This document shows positions 1 through 8,000 of a DNA stretch of 33,465 bases, piece after piece. The translations under genes were made by a program, and so were the position numbers. Source of the stretch: RGIG1752 sp045650425 (GTDB lineage: Bacteria > Bacillota_I > Bacilli_A > RF39 > UBA660); contig JAZRRD010000119.1 of the NCBI GenBank assembly GCA_045650425.1, forward strand, positions 1 to 33,465. The letters run 5' to 3'. Position 1 is the stretch's first letter; each line of letters starts with the position of its first letter. Below the pieces are notes generated by a model. It did not search any database. It was not told where the DNA came from and saw only the letters and a program-made list of their open reading frames with translations.

Positions 1-366
<366 letters not shown>

Positions 367-409
367 TATTTAATTATTGTTAATATAGATGAGGCATTAT
401 CTTGTTTTT

Positions 410-426
410 AAAGGACAAAATCCTTT
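410..426 (+). other. hairpin in 23S-5S spacer
   Basis: AAAGGA (410-415) and TCCTTT (421-426) form a 6-bp stem with a 5-nt loop immediately before the 5S sequence. It is a plausible RNA-processing or structural element of the pre-rRNA. Only the pairing is seen. Confidence 0.35.
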
Positions 427-530
427 ATTGGTAACGATAGCTTAGGTGGTACACCTCTTCCCATCCCGAACAGAGAAGTTAAGACCTAAAACGCCGACGA
501 TAGTGTATGCGAAAATAGGAAGTTGCCAAT
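427..530 (+). rRNA. rrf: 5S ribosomal RNA
   Basis: The ends ATTGGTAAC and GTTGCCAAT pair as helix I. The conserved core (CATCCCGAACAGAGAAGTTAAG, roughly 452-483) is present, so this is 5S rRNA. At about 104 nt it is clearly shorter than the 115-120 nt of most Firmicutes. The missing bases are in the helix IV/V arm after GCCGACGATAGT. Mollicutes are known for 5S rRNAs of about 104-113 nt, so the length is a taxonomic hint. An intrinsic terminator follows. Confidence 0.95.
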
Positions 531-541
531 TTTTTTTTTGC

Positions 542-570
542 AAAAAATTCTCTTTATTGAGAATTTTTTT
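542..570 (+). terminator. rRNA operon terminator
   Basis: An 11-bp stem, AAAAAATTCTC (542-552) with GAGAATTTTTT (559-569), has a 6-nt loop and ends in a T run. A T9 run (531-539) also directly follows the 5S end. Confidence 0.85.
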
Positions 571-585
571 ATGTAAAATGTTTTA

Positions 586-594
586 TGATATAAT
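586..594 (+). promoter_or_regulatory. extended -10 promoter of the 654 gene
   Basis: TGATATAAT, a perfect extended -10, lies about 50 bases upstream of the RBS (GAGGG, 643-647) and start codon at 654. No good -35 box is seen. Confidence 0.6.
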
Positions 595-653
595 TTCTTT
601 AAATTGAAAAATAATATATAGTATGATATTATTAATTAAGATGAGGGATTGTT

Positions 654-1331
654 ATGAAGAAAGGCAAAGTAAATTCTAGTTACAAAAGTAAAAAAAAGAA
701 GCTTATGAACAAGAATAAAAAAGTAATTACTTATGTGTTACTACTTTTTGCTTTAATATGTCTTATTTCTGTATCATATATTTCTTATAACACCTATTCT
801 ATCTGGGTAAAAACTTATAGTCAAAAGGGAACTAATATAGTTACGACTGGTTGTTTTGAATTATCGGTAACTGATGTTGATGAAAATAACAATTCAACAG
901 CTATAGATCTTAAAAATGCTTATCCTTTAAGTGATACAAATGGATTATTAACAAAACCTTATACATTAAGAATTTCTAATATATGTACTGTGCCAAGTGA
1001 ATATTCAATAATATTAAATTCTTTTAATACAACAACATTAGATGAAGGTGTAATAAAATATCAATTAAAAGAAAAAAGTTTAAATTCTACAGAAACTATG
1101 TTATTACAAGAGGCTGATACATATGACTTGGACGAAACTATAAAAAATGATATTGAAACAGCAAATTCTCTTACTATTAATAAGAGTTATATTTTAGCTG
1201 ATGGAACATTAAATGAAGATGAAAATATAACTTATGAACTTAGAGTATGGTTAGATTATGAGGCTACCAATGAAGCAATGAACAAAATATTTGAAGCAGG
1301 AGTTACAGTATTATCTACTTCTCCACAATAA
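654..1331 (+). CDS. membrane-anchored or secreted TasA/CalY-like surface protein
   Basis: 225-aa protein of unknown exact function. A Lys-rich N-terminus (residues 1-23) precedes one hydrophobic segment (about 24-45). The sequence then runs NTYSIWVKT...VTTGCFELSVTD, a layout typical of TasA/CalY-type SipW substrates. The distal part has a PLSDTNGL patch and a C-terminal strand pattern, YELRVWLDYE...AGVTVLS. The same pattern recurs in the proteins at 3908 and 17007. Two extracellular Cys are visible (CFEL, ICTV). It is a single-gene unit between the rRNA operon and tsaE, with its own extended -10 promoter. An A8 run (690-697) and a second in-frame ATG at 705 lie near the start. The family assignment rests on N-terminal architecture and shared motifs, not on a database match. 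Confidence 0.6.
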   Translation: MKKGKVNSSYKSKKKKLMNKNKKVITYVLLLFALICLISVSYISYNTYSIWVKTYSQKGTNIVTTGCFELSVTDVDENNNSTAIDLKNAYPLSDTNGLLTKPYTLRISNICTVPSEYSIILNSFNTTTLDEGVIKYQLKEKSLNSTETMLLQEADTYDLDETIKNDIETANSLTINKSYILADGTLNEDENITYELRVWLDYEATNEAMNKIFEAGVTVLSTSPQ

Positions 1332-1356
1332 TTTTACAAAAATGAACATCTAATAC

Positions 1357-1385
1357 TTGTTTCTAAGTTATTAATTTCTTATAAT
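1357..1385 (+). promoter_or_regulatory. tsaE operon promoter
   Basis: TTGTTT (1357-1362), a 17-bp spacer and TATAAT (1380-1385), 18 bases before the tsaE ATG. The RBS is AGGTGA at about 1392-1397. Confidence 0.75.
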
Positions 1386-1402
1386 TATTTTAGGTGATAT
1401 AA

Positions 1403-1855
1403 ATGGATTATAAATATACTTCAAGAAATGAATTGGATACTATGGAGTTGGCCCAAAACATTGAAAGCGAAAAGTTTGCTAATATGGTTATTTGTCTAGA
1501 TGGAGAGTTAGGTAGTGGAAAAACTATTTTTGTAAAAGGTTTTGCCTCTGCACTTGGAATTAAAGAAAATATTACTTCTCCTACTTTTAATTTAATCAAA
1601 GAATATGAAAGTGGAGAAATGCCATTATACCACATGGATATGTATCGTTTAGATGATGACGCTTCGAATATTGGGGTGGATGATTACTTCATGAAAAATG
1701 GTATTTCTATAATTGAATGGTCAGATTTAATTCAAGATATTTTACCAGAAGAACGTTTGGAAATAAAGTTTAAGATTATTGATGAAAATACTAGAGTTTT
1801 AGTATTAATACCTCATGGACAAAAATATGAGGAACTTTGTAACTCCGTATTATAA
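1403..1855 (+). CDS. tsaE: tRNA t6A37 biosynthesis ATPase TsaE
   Basis: 150 aa, full length for the family. TsaE is the ATPase that works with TsaB and TsaD in cytoplasmic synthesis of N6-threonylcarbamoyladenosine at position 37 of ANN-decoding tRNAs. The Walker A motif GELGSGKT is at residues 34-41. It is followed by the family signature ITSPTFNLIKEY and by the HMDMYRL and IIEWSD motifs. It heads the tsaE-tsaB-rimI-tsaD cluster, an order common in Firmicutes. The stop codon lies in the loop of an intrinsic-terminator-like hairpin, which could reduce readthrough into tsaB. Confidence 0.95.
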   Translation: MDYKYTSRNELDTMELAQNIESEKFANMVICLDGELGSGKTIFVKGFASALGIKENITSPTFNLIKEYESGEMPLYHMDMYRLDDDASNIGVDDYFMKNGISIIEWSDLIQDILPEERLEIKFKIIDENTRVLVLIPHGQKYEELCNSVL

Positions 1856-1867
1856 GCGGAGTTTTTA
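1841..1867 (+). terminator. hairpin at the tsaE stop codon (possible attenuator)
   Basis: AACTCCG (1841-1847) pairs with CGGAGTT (1857-1863). The loop contains the tsaE TAA, and TTTTATTAT follows. The T tract is moderate and tsaB starts only 19 bases later, so partial termination or mRNA processing is likelier than a full stop. Confidence 0.6.
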
Positions 1868-1885
1868 TTATAGGGAGGTAAAAAT

Positions 1886-2425
1886 ATGTATTCGCTTTTT
1901 ATAGATACACACAACAATACAAATTTGGCAATATTTAAGAATAAAAAATTAATTAAACAAGTAAACAGTTTTGAAATTAAACAAAGTACAATTATTATGC
2001 CTTTATTAAATAACTTATTAAATGAGTTAAACTTAGACCTTAAAAATATTAAAGAAATCATCGTAGTAAATGGACCAGGTAGTTTTACTGGTGTTAGATT
2101 AGGGGTAACTATAGCAAAAACTATTGCATACTCTTTAAGTATTCCTATTAAATGTATTAATTCATTAGCTATATTAGCTATATCAGATAATTTTAAAAAT
2201 AATATTTATGCATTTAAAGATACAAAAGGCGCATACATAGGTATATGTGCTGATTCAAGAATAAAATTAGAATATATTACAAATAATGAACTAAATAATA
2301 TAGATGTAAAAACGGATGTTACCTACGATATAACAAATATATATGATTATGAATATCTTTTGGAAGAAAAATCAGCTCATTTAATAAATCCAATATATAT
2401 AAAAAAGATTGAGGCACAAAAGTGA
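1886..2425 (+). CDS. tsaB: tRNA t6A37 biosynthesis scaffold protein TsaB
   Basis: 179 aa. TsaB is an ASKHA-fold pseudo-kinase that dimerises with TsaD in the threonylcarbamoyl transferase complex. The N-terminus MYSLFIDTHNNTNLAIF matches the family start (hydrophobic strand, then D-T). The diagnostic motif VNGPGSFTGVRLGV is near residues 61-74. At 179 aa it lacks part of the C-terminal lobe present in ~230-aa homologues such as that of Bacillus subtilis. The RBS is AGGGAGG at about 1872-1878. The stop TGA overlaps the rimI GTG start (GTGA) and is followed at once by TAA. Confidence 0.92.
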   Translation: MYSLFIDTHNNTNLAIFKNKKLIKQVNSFEIKQSTIIMPLLNNLLNELNLDLKNIKEIIVVNGPGSFTGVRLGVTIAKTIAYSLSIPIKCINSLAILAISDNFKNNIYAFKDTKGAYIGICADSRIKLEYITNNELNNIDVKTDVTYDITNIYDYEYLLEEKSAHLINPIYIKKIEAQK

Positions 2426-2871
2426 TAACTCTTGCTACTTTAGATGACATACCACTGCTTAAAGAATTATGCATAGAGTATAAACCTAATTTCAACGAAT
2501 TATATAATATAGAAGATTTATTAAAAAGCAAATTTCATAAAATTTTTATATACAAAGAAAATTTATCAATAGTAGGTTTTATAATTTTGGAAGAAACTTT
2601 TGAAACTTTAAGTATACTACATTTATATGTACAAAAAAATTATCGGAGAAAAAAGATAGCTACAATGTTAATAGAACACACAATATTAACTGCTAAAGAG
2701 TACATGAATATAATTTTGGAAGTAAGAACAGACAACCTAGCAGCAGTAAATCTATATAAAAAATATAATTTTAAAATAATAAATATAAGAAAAAAATATT
2801 ATAATGGCATTGATGCTTATGTAATGGAAAGGAAGATAAATCTTGAAGAGTGTAAAAATATTGGCAATTGA
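2422..2871 (+). CDS. rimI: RimI-like GNAT N-acetyltransferase
   Basis: 149 aa, GNAT fold. RimI acetylates the N-terminal alanine of ribosomal protein S18 in other bacteria. The acetyl-CoA-binding segment is YVQKNYRRKKIATMLIEH (Q/R-x-x-G/A region, with A in the usual glycine position). It is followed by the family motif LEVRTDNLAAVNLYKKYNFKIINIRKKYY. The start is GTG at 2422, overlapping the tsaB stop, with GAGG at 2411-2414 as RBS. The N-terminal third is poorly conserved, so the substrate is inferred mainly from its place between tsaB and tsaD. Confidence 0.85.
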   Translation: MITLATLDDIPLLKELCIEYKPNFNELYNIEDLLKSKFHKIFIYKENLSIVGFIILEETFETLSILHLYVQKNYRRKKIATMLIEHTILTAKEYMNIILEVRTDNLAAVNLYKKYNFKIINIRKKYYNGIDAYVMERKINLEECKNIGN

Positions 2872-3847
2872 ATCTTCATGCGATGAGACTAGTATAGCTA
2901 TAGTAGAAAATGGAAAAAATGTAATTTCATTAGCAACTAATACCCAAATACCTATACATAAAAATTATGGTGGAGTTGTTCCTGAAATAGCATCTAGAAT
3001 GCATACAGAAAATATTACAGTCGTTTTAGAAGAAGCTTTAGATAAGGCAAATTTAAAAATTGAAGATGTAGATGCTATTGCAGTTACATATGGACCTGGC
3101 TTGATGGGAAGTTTATTAGTCGGAGTAGAATTTGCTAAAACGCTTTCTTTAATATATAAAAAACCTTTAATAGCTGTAAATCATTTGATTGGTCATATTT
3201 ATGCAAATAACATTGAAAGTCAATTAGATTTTCCTTTACTGAGTTTAATAGTAAGTGGAGGGCATACAGAAATGCTTATAATGAATCAGGATTATCAGTT
3301 TGAACTTTTAGGAAAAACATTAGATGATGCAATAGGAGAATCATTTGATAAAGTTGCTAAAGTATTAAATGTTCCTTATCCAGGTGGACCAAATATTGAA
3401 AAAATGGCTGCAAAAGGGAACGATACATATCAATTGCCTACTCCTGTATTAGAAGAAAATTACAATTTTAGTTATAGTGGTTTAAAGAGTGCAGTTATTA
3501 ATATTGTCAATAATGAAAAACAAAGAAAAAATATTATAAGAGAAAATGATTTAGCATGCTCGTTTCAAACAAAAGCTGTTGATGAAATTTGTCGCAAAGT
3601 ATCATATGCCTTTAAAAATAATAAGGTTAAACAGCTTGTCGTAGCAGGGGGTGTTTCTGCTAATCAATATTTGAAACAAGAATTACAAAAAATTTGTGAT
3701 ATTAATAATATAGATTTGAAAATTCCACAAATTAAATATTGTACAGATAATGCAGCTATGATCGGAGCAGCAGCATATCCTTTATATTTAAAAAAAGAAT
3801 TTGCGGATCTAAGTTTAAATGCAGAAAGCAGCTTAACTATATGTTAA
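2843..3847 (+). CDS. tsaD: tRNA threonylcarbamoyltransferase TsaD
   Basis: 334 aa, full length. TsaD transfers threonylcarbamoyl from TC-AMP to A37 of tRNA. Visible family motifs are ILAIESSCDET at the N-terminus, GGVVPEIASRMH, the metal-binding HLIGH (about residues 113-117), LIVSGGHTE, and YCTDNAAMIG near the C-terminus, which supplies the aspartate ligand. The start is read as TTG at 2843 with GGAAAGGAAG just upstream. This overlaps rimI by 29 bases, so the pair is translationally coupled. A second TTG at 2861 is less likely because it lacks a well-placed RBS. Confidence 0.96.
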   Translation: MKSVKILAIESSCDETSIAIVENGKNVISLATNTQIPIHKNYGGVVPEIASRMHTENITVVLEEALDKANLKIEDVDAIAVTYGPGLMGSLLVGVEFAKTLSLIYKKPLIAVNHLIGHIYANNIESQLDFPLLSLIVSGGHTEMLIMNQDYQFELLGKTLDDAIGESFDKVAKVLNVPYPGGPNIEKMAAKGNDTYQLPTPVLEENYNFSYSGLKSAVINIVNNEKQRKNIIRENDLACSFQTKAVDEICRKVSYAFKNNKVKQLVVAGGVSANQYLKQELQKICDINNIDLKIPQIKYCTDNAAMIGAAAYPLYLKKEFADLSLNAESSLTIC

Positions 3848-3851
3848 TTTA

Positions 3852-3880
3852 TTGTTTATTTCAATAATCTTTAGTATAAT
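3852..3880 (+). promoter_or_regulatory. promoter of the 3908 gene
   Basis: TTGTTT (3852-3857), a 17-bp spacer and TATAAT (3875-3880), starting a few bases after the tsaD stop. A perfect AGGAGG RBS is at 3894-3899. Confidence 0.75.
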
Positions 3881-3907
3881 AATATTAATAATTAGGAGGT
3901 TATTTTA

Positions 3908-4519
3908 GTGAGTGAGAAAAAAAATAAAAGTAATTTAATTTTTATTATTGTGTTTATATGTTTTTTACTATTAATTGGTATAAGTGCAACATATGCTTTC
4001 TTTGCAAGAAGAGTAGAATCTAATGGTGAAGAAACAAAATCAAATGTTATAACTGGAGTATTGGATGTCGATTTTACTACGAGTGAATACATTCAAAATT
4101 CAAAAACATATTTAGTAAAGGATGAAGAAATTTTTACTGAAGCCGATAAAACTGTATTTAATATAAAACGAGCTGAAGCCTCAACTGTAGATAATGTATC
4201 ATATAATTTATATTTAGATATAATAAAAATTTCTGAGAATTTTAAAAGTGAATATTTAAAATGGGCTTTATATGATAATGAATCACCAAATGGTGAATTT
4301 ACACCAATTGCATCAGGAGATTTCAAAGAACTTGGAGATTCTAAAAGATTACAGTTAACTCCTAGTGCAATTAATTTACCAAAAGAAGATATACATAATT
4401 ATACATTGTATATTTGGTTAAGTTATAGTGATACAGAATTGCAAAATGAATTGTTATCAAATGAGTTAATAACAAGTGAAATTAGCGCCAAAGTAACTAC
4501 TTGGGCTGTTACATATTAA
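3908..4519 (+). CDS. secreted TasA/CalY-like protein (probable SipW substrate)
   Basis: 203 aa, starting at GTG with AGGAGG eight bases upstream. A short positive N-terminus (SEKKNKSN) is followed by a hydrophobic core (about 9-25) and then GISATYAFFARRV. The A-T-Y-A-F-F pattern is characteristic of the cleavage region in TasA/CalY/camelysin-type proteins processed by SipW-like peptidases. The mature part begins VITGVLDVDFTTSEYI, matching the strand after the signal in the 654 and 17007 proteins. It ends with YTLYIWLSYSDTE...SAKVTTWAV. It is an independent unit between tsaD and uvrB with its own promoter and terminator. In Bacillus, family members form matrix fibres. The role here is unknown. 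Confidence 0.68.
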   Translation: MSEKKNKSNLIFIIVFICFLLLIGISATYAFFARRVESNGEETKSNVITGVLDVDFTTSEYIQNSKTYLVKDEEIFTEADKTVFNIKRAEASTVDNVSYNLYLDIIKISENFKSEYLKWALYDNESPNGEFTPIASGDFKELGDSKRLQLTPSAINLPKEDIHNYTLYIWLSYSDTELQNELLSNELITSEISAKVTTWAVTY

Positions 4520-4526
4520 AAATAAG

Positions 4527-4550
4527 GAAGTGTTAATACTTCTTTTTTTT
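4527..4550 (+). terminator. intrinsic terminator after the 3908 gene
   Basis: GAAGT (4527-4531) pairs with ACTTC (4538-4542) and runs into T8. Confidence 0.75.
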
Positions 4551-4637
4551 AAATTCTTATTTGAAATTTCTTTTAATTAATATTAGCCATTTATAAATTT
4601 TATATTTTAGTTTAAAATAATATCAAGGAGGTCTTAT

Positions 4638-6584
4638 ATGTTTAAGTTAATTACTAAATACAAACCTTCAGGAGATCAACCTATTGCTATAAAAAAATTA
4701 GTAACCGGAATTAATGAAGGAAAAAAAGAACAAGTTTTATTAGGAGCTACAGGAACAGGAAAAACTTTTACTATTGCTAATGTAATTAAAGAAGTTAATA
4801 AACCTACATTAGTATTAGCGCATAACAAGACACTAGCTGGGCAACTTTACTCAGAATTTAAAGAATTATTTCCAGAAAACCATGTTGAATACTTTGTTAG
4901 TTACTATGATTATTATCAACCAGAAGCCTATGTACCAAGTAGTGACACATATATAGAGAAAGATGCTTCGATTAATGATGAAATAGATGAACTTAGACAT
5001 GCTGCAACAAGTTCACTAATAAATTATAAAGATGTAATCGTTGTGGCCTCAGTCTCATGTATATATGGTATTGGTGAAAAAGAAGAATATGAAAAAAATA
5101 TGTTAATATTAACTCAAGGACAAGAAATATCTCGAAAGAATATAATAGACCGTCTTATAGATATGACATATGAACGAAACGATTTAGATTTTCACCGAGG
5201 TACATTTAGAAGTCATGGAGATGTAATAGATATTATTCCTGTAAATGAGAAAGCTCACGGAATTAGAATTGAGCTTTTTGGTGATGAAATCGAAAAAATC
5301 TGCACATTTGATCCTATAACAGGAGCAATATCAGCAAACAAAAAAACTATTACAATATCTCCCGCAAGCCATTTTGTCACTTCTCCAGAAAAATTAGAAG
5401 AAGCTATCAGAAGAATTGAGGAGGAGTTGGAAGAGCGATTACAAGTCTTAAAAAATGAAAATAAATTATTAGAAGAGCAAAGATTAAGAGAAAGAACTAA
5501 TTATGATTTAGAAATGCTTAAAGAAACTGGTTTTTGTAATGGGGTAGAAAATTATTCGAGACATTTAAGTTTGCGTGAAGAAGGAGAAACACCCGCTTGT
5601 TTAATTGACTTTTTTCCTAAGGATTTTTTGTTAGTTGTAGATGAATCACATGTAACACTACCACAAGTGCGAGGTATGTATAATGGGGATAGAATGCGTA
5701 AACAAACTCTAGTAGATTATGGCTTTAGATTACCTAGCGCTTTAGATAATAGGCCATTAAAATATAATGAATTTGAAGAAAAAATTAATCAAGTAATATA
5801 TGTTTCTGCAACACCAGGAGACTATGAAAAAGAGAAAGTAAATGGAGAATATGCGGAGCAAATAATTAGACCTACAGGATTGCTTGATCCAACAATTGAG
5901 GTAAAACCAACAATAGGCCAAATTGATGATATTATTAATGAAATAAGAATTCGTAAAGAGAAAAATGAAAGAGTCTTAATTACTACGCTAACTATCCGTA
6001 TGAGTGAAGAGTTAACAAATTATTTAAAAGAAATGGGAATTAAAGTAGCATATTTACATAACGAAATAAAAACATTAGAAAGATTAAAAATAATCAGAGA
6101 ATTACGTTTAGGAGTTTATGATGTTGTCGTAGGAATAAATCTTCTAAGAGAAGGTATTGATATTCCAGAAGTAAGTTTAATTTGTATTTTAGATGCCGAT
6201 AAACAAGGATTTTTAAGAAGCGAACGTAGTTTAATTCAAACAATCGGAAGATGCGCACGTAATGAACATGGGCATGTAATTATGTATGCTGACGCAATAA
6301 GCGATGCGATGAGAAAAGCTATTGATGAAACAAATAGACGTCGTGAAATACAAATTAAATATAATGAAGAACATGGAATTATTCCTAAGACCATAATTAA
6401 AGAAATAAAAGATGTAGTAAGTAATGAAGTAGAAGAAAAAACTTCTAAGAAATTAAGTAAAAAAGAAACTCAAGATATGATAATAAAAATTGAAGAAGAA
6501 ATGAAATTAGCAGCTAAGAATTTAGATTTTGAACGAGCAGCTCAACTTCGTGATATATTATTTGAAATGAAAGCAGGTAAATAA
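4638..6584 (+). CDS. uvrB: excinuclease ABC subunit UvrB
   Basis: 648 aa, full length. UvrB is the damage-verification helicase of nucleotide excision repair and partners UvrA and UvrC. Walker A GATGTGKT is at residues 36-43. The beta-hairpin region is YYDYYQPEAYVPSSDTYIEKD, and the DEAD-like box is VVDESH. Helicase motifs V and VI appear as GINLLREGIDIPEVSLI and QTIGRCARN, where Cys replaces the more usual Ala. The C-terminal UVR domain binding UvrC ends with FERAAQLRDILFEMK. Strong RBS AGGAGG at 4625-4630; a weak TAAAAT -10 at 4613-4618 is possible. No uvrA follows. The SDR gene begins right at its stop. Confidence 0.98.
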   Translation: MFKLITKYKPSGDQPIAIKKLVTGINEGKKEQVLLGATGTGKTFTIANVIKEVNKPTLVLAHNKTLAGQLYSEFKELFPENHVEYFVSYYDYYQPEAYVPSSDTYIEKDASINDEIDELRHAATSSLINYKDVIVVASVSCIYGIGEKEEYEKNMLILTQGQEISRKNIIDRLIDMTYERNDLDFHRGTFRSHGDVIDIIPVNEKAHGIRIELFGDEIEKICTFDPITGAISANKKTITISPASHFVTSPEKLEEAIRRIEEELEERLQVLKNENKLLEEQRLRERTNYDLEMLKETGFCNGVENYSRHLSLREEGETPACLIDFFPKDFLLVVDESHVTLPQVRGMYNGDRMRKQTLVDYGFRLPSALDNRPLKYNEFEEKINQVIYVSATPGDYEKEKVNGEYAEQIIRPTGLLDPTIEVKPTIGQIDDIINEIRIRKEKNERVLITTLTIRMSEELTNYLKEMGIKVAYLHNEIKTLERLKIIRELRLGVYDVVVGINLLREGIDIPEVSLICILDADKQGFLRSERSLIQTIGRCARNEHGHVIMYADAISDAMRKAIDETNRRREIQIKYNEEHGIIPKTIIKEIKDVVSNEVEEKTSKKLSKKETQDMIIKIEEEMKLAAKNLDFERAAQLRDILFEMKAGK

Positions 6585-7361
6585 ATGAAAGTGTTAATAA
6601 CAGGAGCATCTAGTGGTATAGGAAGAGATATGGCTAGATATTTAGCTACTCAAGGACACGAATTAATTTTAGTAGCTAGAAGAAAAGACAGATTAGAGAG
6701 TTTAAAAGAAGAATTAACTAATGTTAAGGTAACTGTTGTTTCCTTGGATTTATCTAAGGAAAACAATGTTTATAAGTTATATGAACGTTTTAAAGATGAT
6801 AATATAGATTTTCTTATTAACAATGCTGGTTTTGGCCTATTTGGTTTATTTCATGAAACAGATTTAGATACAGAACTAAAAATGATTGACTTAAATATTA
6901 AATGTTATCATATTTTAACAAAGTTATTCTTACAAGATTTTGTTAAAAGAAATTATGGGTATATTCTTAATGTTTGTAGTAGTGCGGGTTTTATGGCAGG
7001 ACCAAGATTAAACACTTATTATGCTACAAAAAATTATATAACTAAATTAACAATGGCAATTAATGAAGAATTACGCCAACTACATAGTAATGTTGTGATT
7101 AGTGCTTTATGCCCAGGTCCAGTTAGAACAGAATTTAACGAAGTCGCTCATGGCAAATTTAGCGTTAAAGAAGCTAATAGTCAAATGGTTGCTAAATATG
7201 CAATTGATAAGACATTTGAAAGAAAAATGATTATTATTCCAACAACAAGAATGAAGTTGGCTGTATTTGGAACAAGATTAATTCCATATAGGTTGCAATT
7301 AATCTTGGCATATCATATTCAAAAAAGAAAAGAGTCAAAAATTGACAAATTCAAAAAGTAG
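6585..7361 (+). CDS. SDR-family NAD(P)-dependent oxidoreductase
   Basis: 258 aa. It is a classical short-chain dehydrogenase with the nucleotide-binding TGASSGIG at residues 6-13, the NNAG motif near 79-82, catalytic Ser in CSSAG and the Y145-x3-K149 pair in NTYYATK. The PGPVRTEF loop is also present. The R-R pair after the second strand (LVARRKDRL) is typical of NADP(H) preference. The best general match is the DltE/YdfG-like soluble SDR group; the substrate cannot be told. The ATG directly abuts the uvrB TAA, so translation is probably coupled. Its last codons form the 5' arm of a terminator, and the ssrA promoter starts within that structure. Confidence 0.9.
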   Translation: MKVLITGASSGIGRDMARYLATQGHELILVARRKDRLESLKEELTNVKVTVVSLDLSKENNVYKLYERFKDDNIDFLINNAGFGLFGLFHETDLDTELKMIDLNIKCYHILTKLFLQDFVKRNYGYILNVCSSAGFMAGPRLNTYYATKNYITKLTMAINEELRQLHSNVVISALCPGPVRTEFNEVAHGKFSVKEANSQMVAKYAIDKTFERKMIIIPTTRMKLAVFGTRLIPYRLQLILAYHIQKRKESKIDKFKK

Positions 7362-7377
7362 ATTTTCTGCTTTTTTT
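7353..7377 (+). terminator. uvrB-SDR operon terminator
   Basis: AAAAGTAG (7354-7361, including the SDR stop codon) pairs with CTGCTTTT (7367-7374) and ends in a T7 run. Confidence 0.8.
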
Positions 7378-7378
7378 A

Positions 7379-7387
7379 TGTTATAAT
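7379..7387 (+). promoter_or_regulatory. ssrA promoter, extended -10
   Basis: TGTTATAAT ends 8 bases before the tmRNA 5' end at 7396, the expected distance. It directly follows the T run of the preceding terminator. The TTGACA at 7342-7347 is 34 bases away, too far to be its -35. Confidence 0.75.
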
Positions 7388-7395
7388 CTTTTCAC

Positions 7396-7754
7396 GGGGC
7401 AGTAAAGGTTTCGACATGTATTACTAAATATGACTGCAAGTAGTTGGAGAACTTTAACCTCACACTTAAAATTAAATGACAAAGCTGATTATAGCTTTGC
7501 TCCAGCATTTGCATAGTCTAGAAAGACTTTAGGAGCTCTTTTACTTACTTTGCTTACGTAGTAAGCTAGAAGATCGATTTAGTAAGCTATATTAACTTTT
7601 ATTCTTAGGATAAGTTAATGAATTTTCACTAAGATAGTTATTTAATGGGTATGTTAAGAGCCAGTTAAATAATGAAAATGAAATCTTACTAAACTTGTAG
7701 ATGTTGTATGATAGGGTATATTGGACAGGAGTTCGACTCTCCTCTGCTCCACCA
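7396..7754 (+). ncRNA. ssrA: transfer-messenger RNA (tmRNA)
   Basis: 359-nt one-piece tmRNA. The 5' GGGGCAGTAAAGGTTTCGAC and 3' GAGTTCGACTCTCCTCTGCTCCACCA form the tRNA-like domain. GGGGCAG pairs with CTGCTCC, and CCA is encoded. tmRNA with SmpB frees stalled ribosomes and tags the nascent peptide for proteolysis. The reading frame ending in TAG at 7514-7516 gives a tag tail DKADYSFAPAFA from GAC at 7478. The resume codon could lie a few codons upstream (LN-DKAD...) and is not fixed by eye. The tag ends in AFA rather than the common ALAA; mycoplasmal tags also end YAFA. Repeated T/A-rich blocks after the stop fit the usual pseudoknots. Confidence 0.96.
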
Positions 7755-7779
7755 AATTTGATTTCTTACTCAAATTTTT
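7754..7779 (+). terminator. ssrA terminator
   Basis: AAATTTG (7754-7760) pairs with CAAATTT (7771-7777) over a 10-nt loop and ends in T's. It begins at the last base of the encoded CCA. Confidence 0.7.
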
Positions 7780-7793
7780 CGAGATTAAATATA

Positions 7794-7833
7794 AAAACTA
7801 CTCTCAAATAGAATGAAAGTAGTTTTATTTTTG
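7794..7833. terminator. second hairpin downstream of ssrA
   Basis: AAAACTACT (7794-7802) pairs perfectly with AGTAGTTTT (7818-7826). A T-rich stretch follows on the + strand. It may be a backup ssrA terminator and could also serve the minus-strand gene at 8001. The remaining bases up to 8000 show no gene. Confidence 0.6.
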
Positions 7834-8000
7834 TAAATTTAAAAACAATTTTCAAGTTAATATATTTCAAAGGATATCTACTTTAGAAATAATAATTTGA
7901 ATGAAAATATGTATTATTTGGCTTATATATGACTCTCGTATCAATCCAAATATGAATTTTAACACATTATAAATATTGATAATAAAAGGTTATTTATATT

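Noticed and set aside
690..697. A8 run in the 654 gene as a phase-variable coding tract
   Set aside because: Runs of this length are common in this AT-rich genome, and an in-frame ATG at 705 would bypass it. Evidence is too weak to report as a finding.
1813..2061. Open frame on the minus strand across tsaE/tsaB
   Set aside because: It lies antisense to two clear genes and has no RBS. The same holds for other antisense frames under 100 codons, such as 4093-4326, 17396-17638 and 27972-28259.
2422..2871. Mycoplasma-type genetic code (UGA = Trp)
   Set aside because: rimI and rlmB end at UGA at family-normal lengths, and all long genes read through without internal UGA.
7342..7387. TTGACA (7342-7347) with TATAAT (7382-7387) as a classical ssrA promoter
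   Set aside because: The spacing is 34 bp. The TG-extended -10 is the better explanation.
7901..7972. 23-codon plus-strand frame (MKICIIWLIYDSRINPNM…)
   Set aside because: No ribosome-binding site or promoter, and length is within chance for AT-rich DNA.
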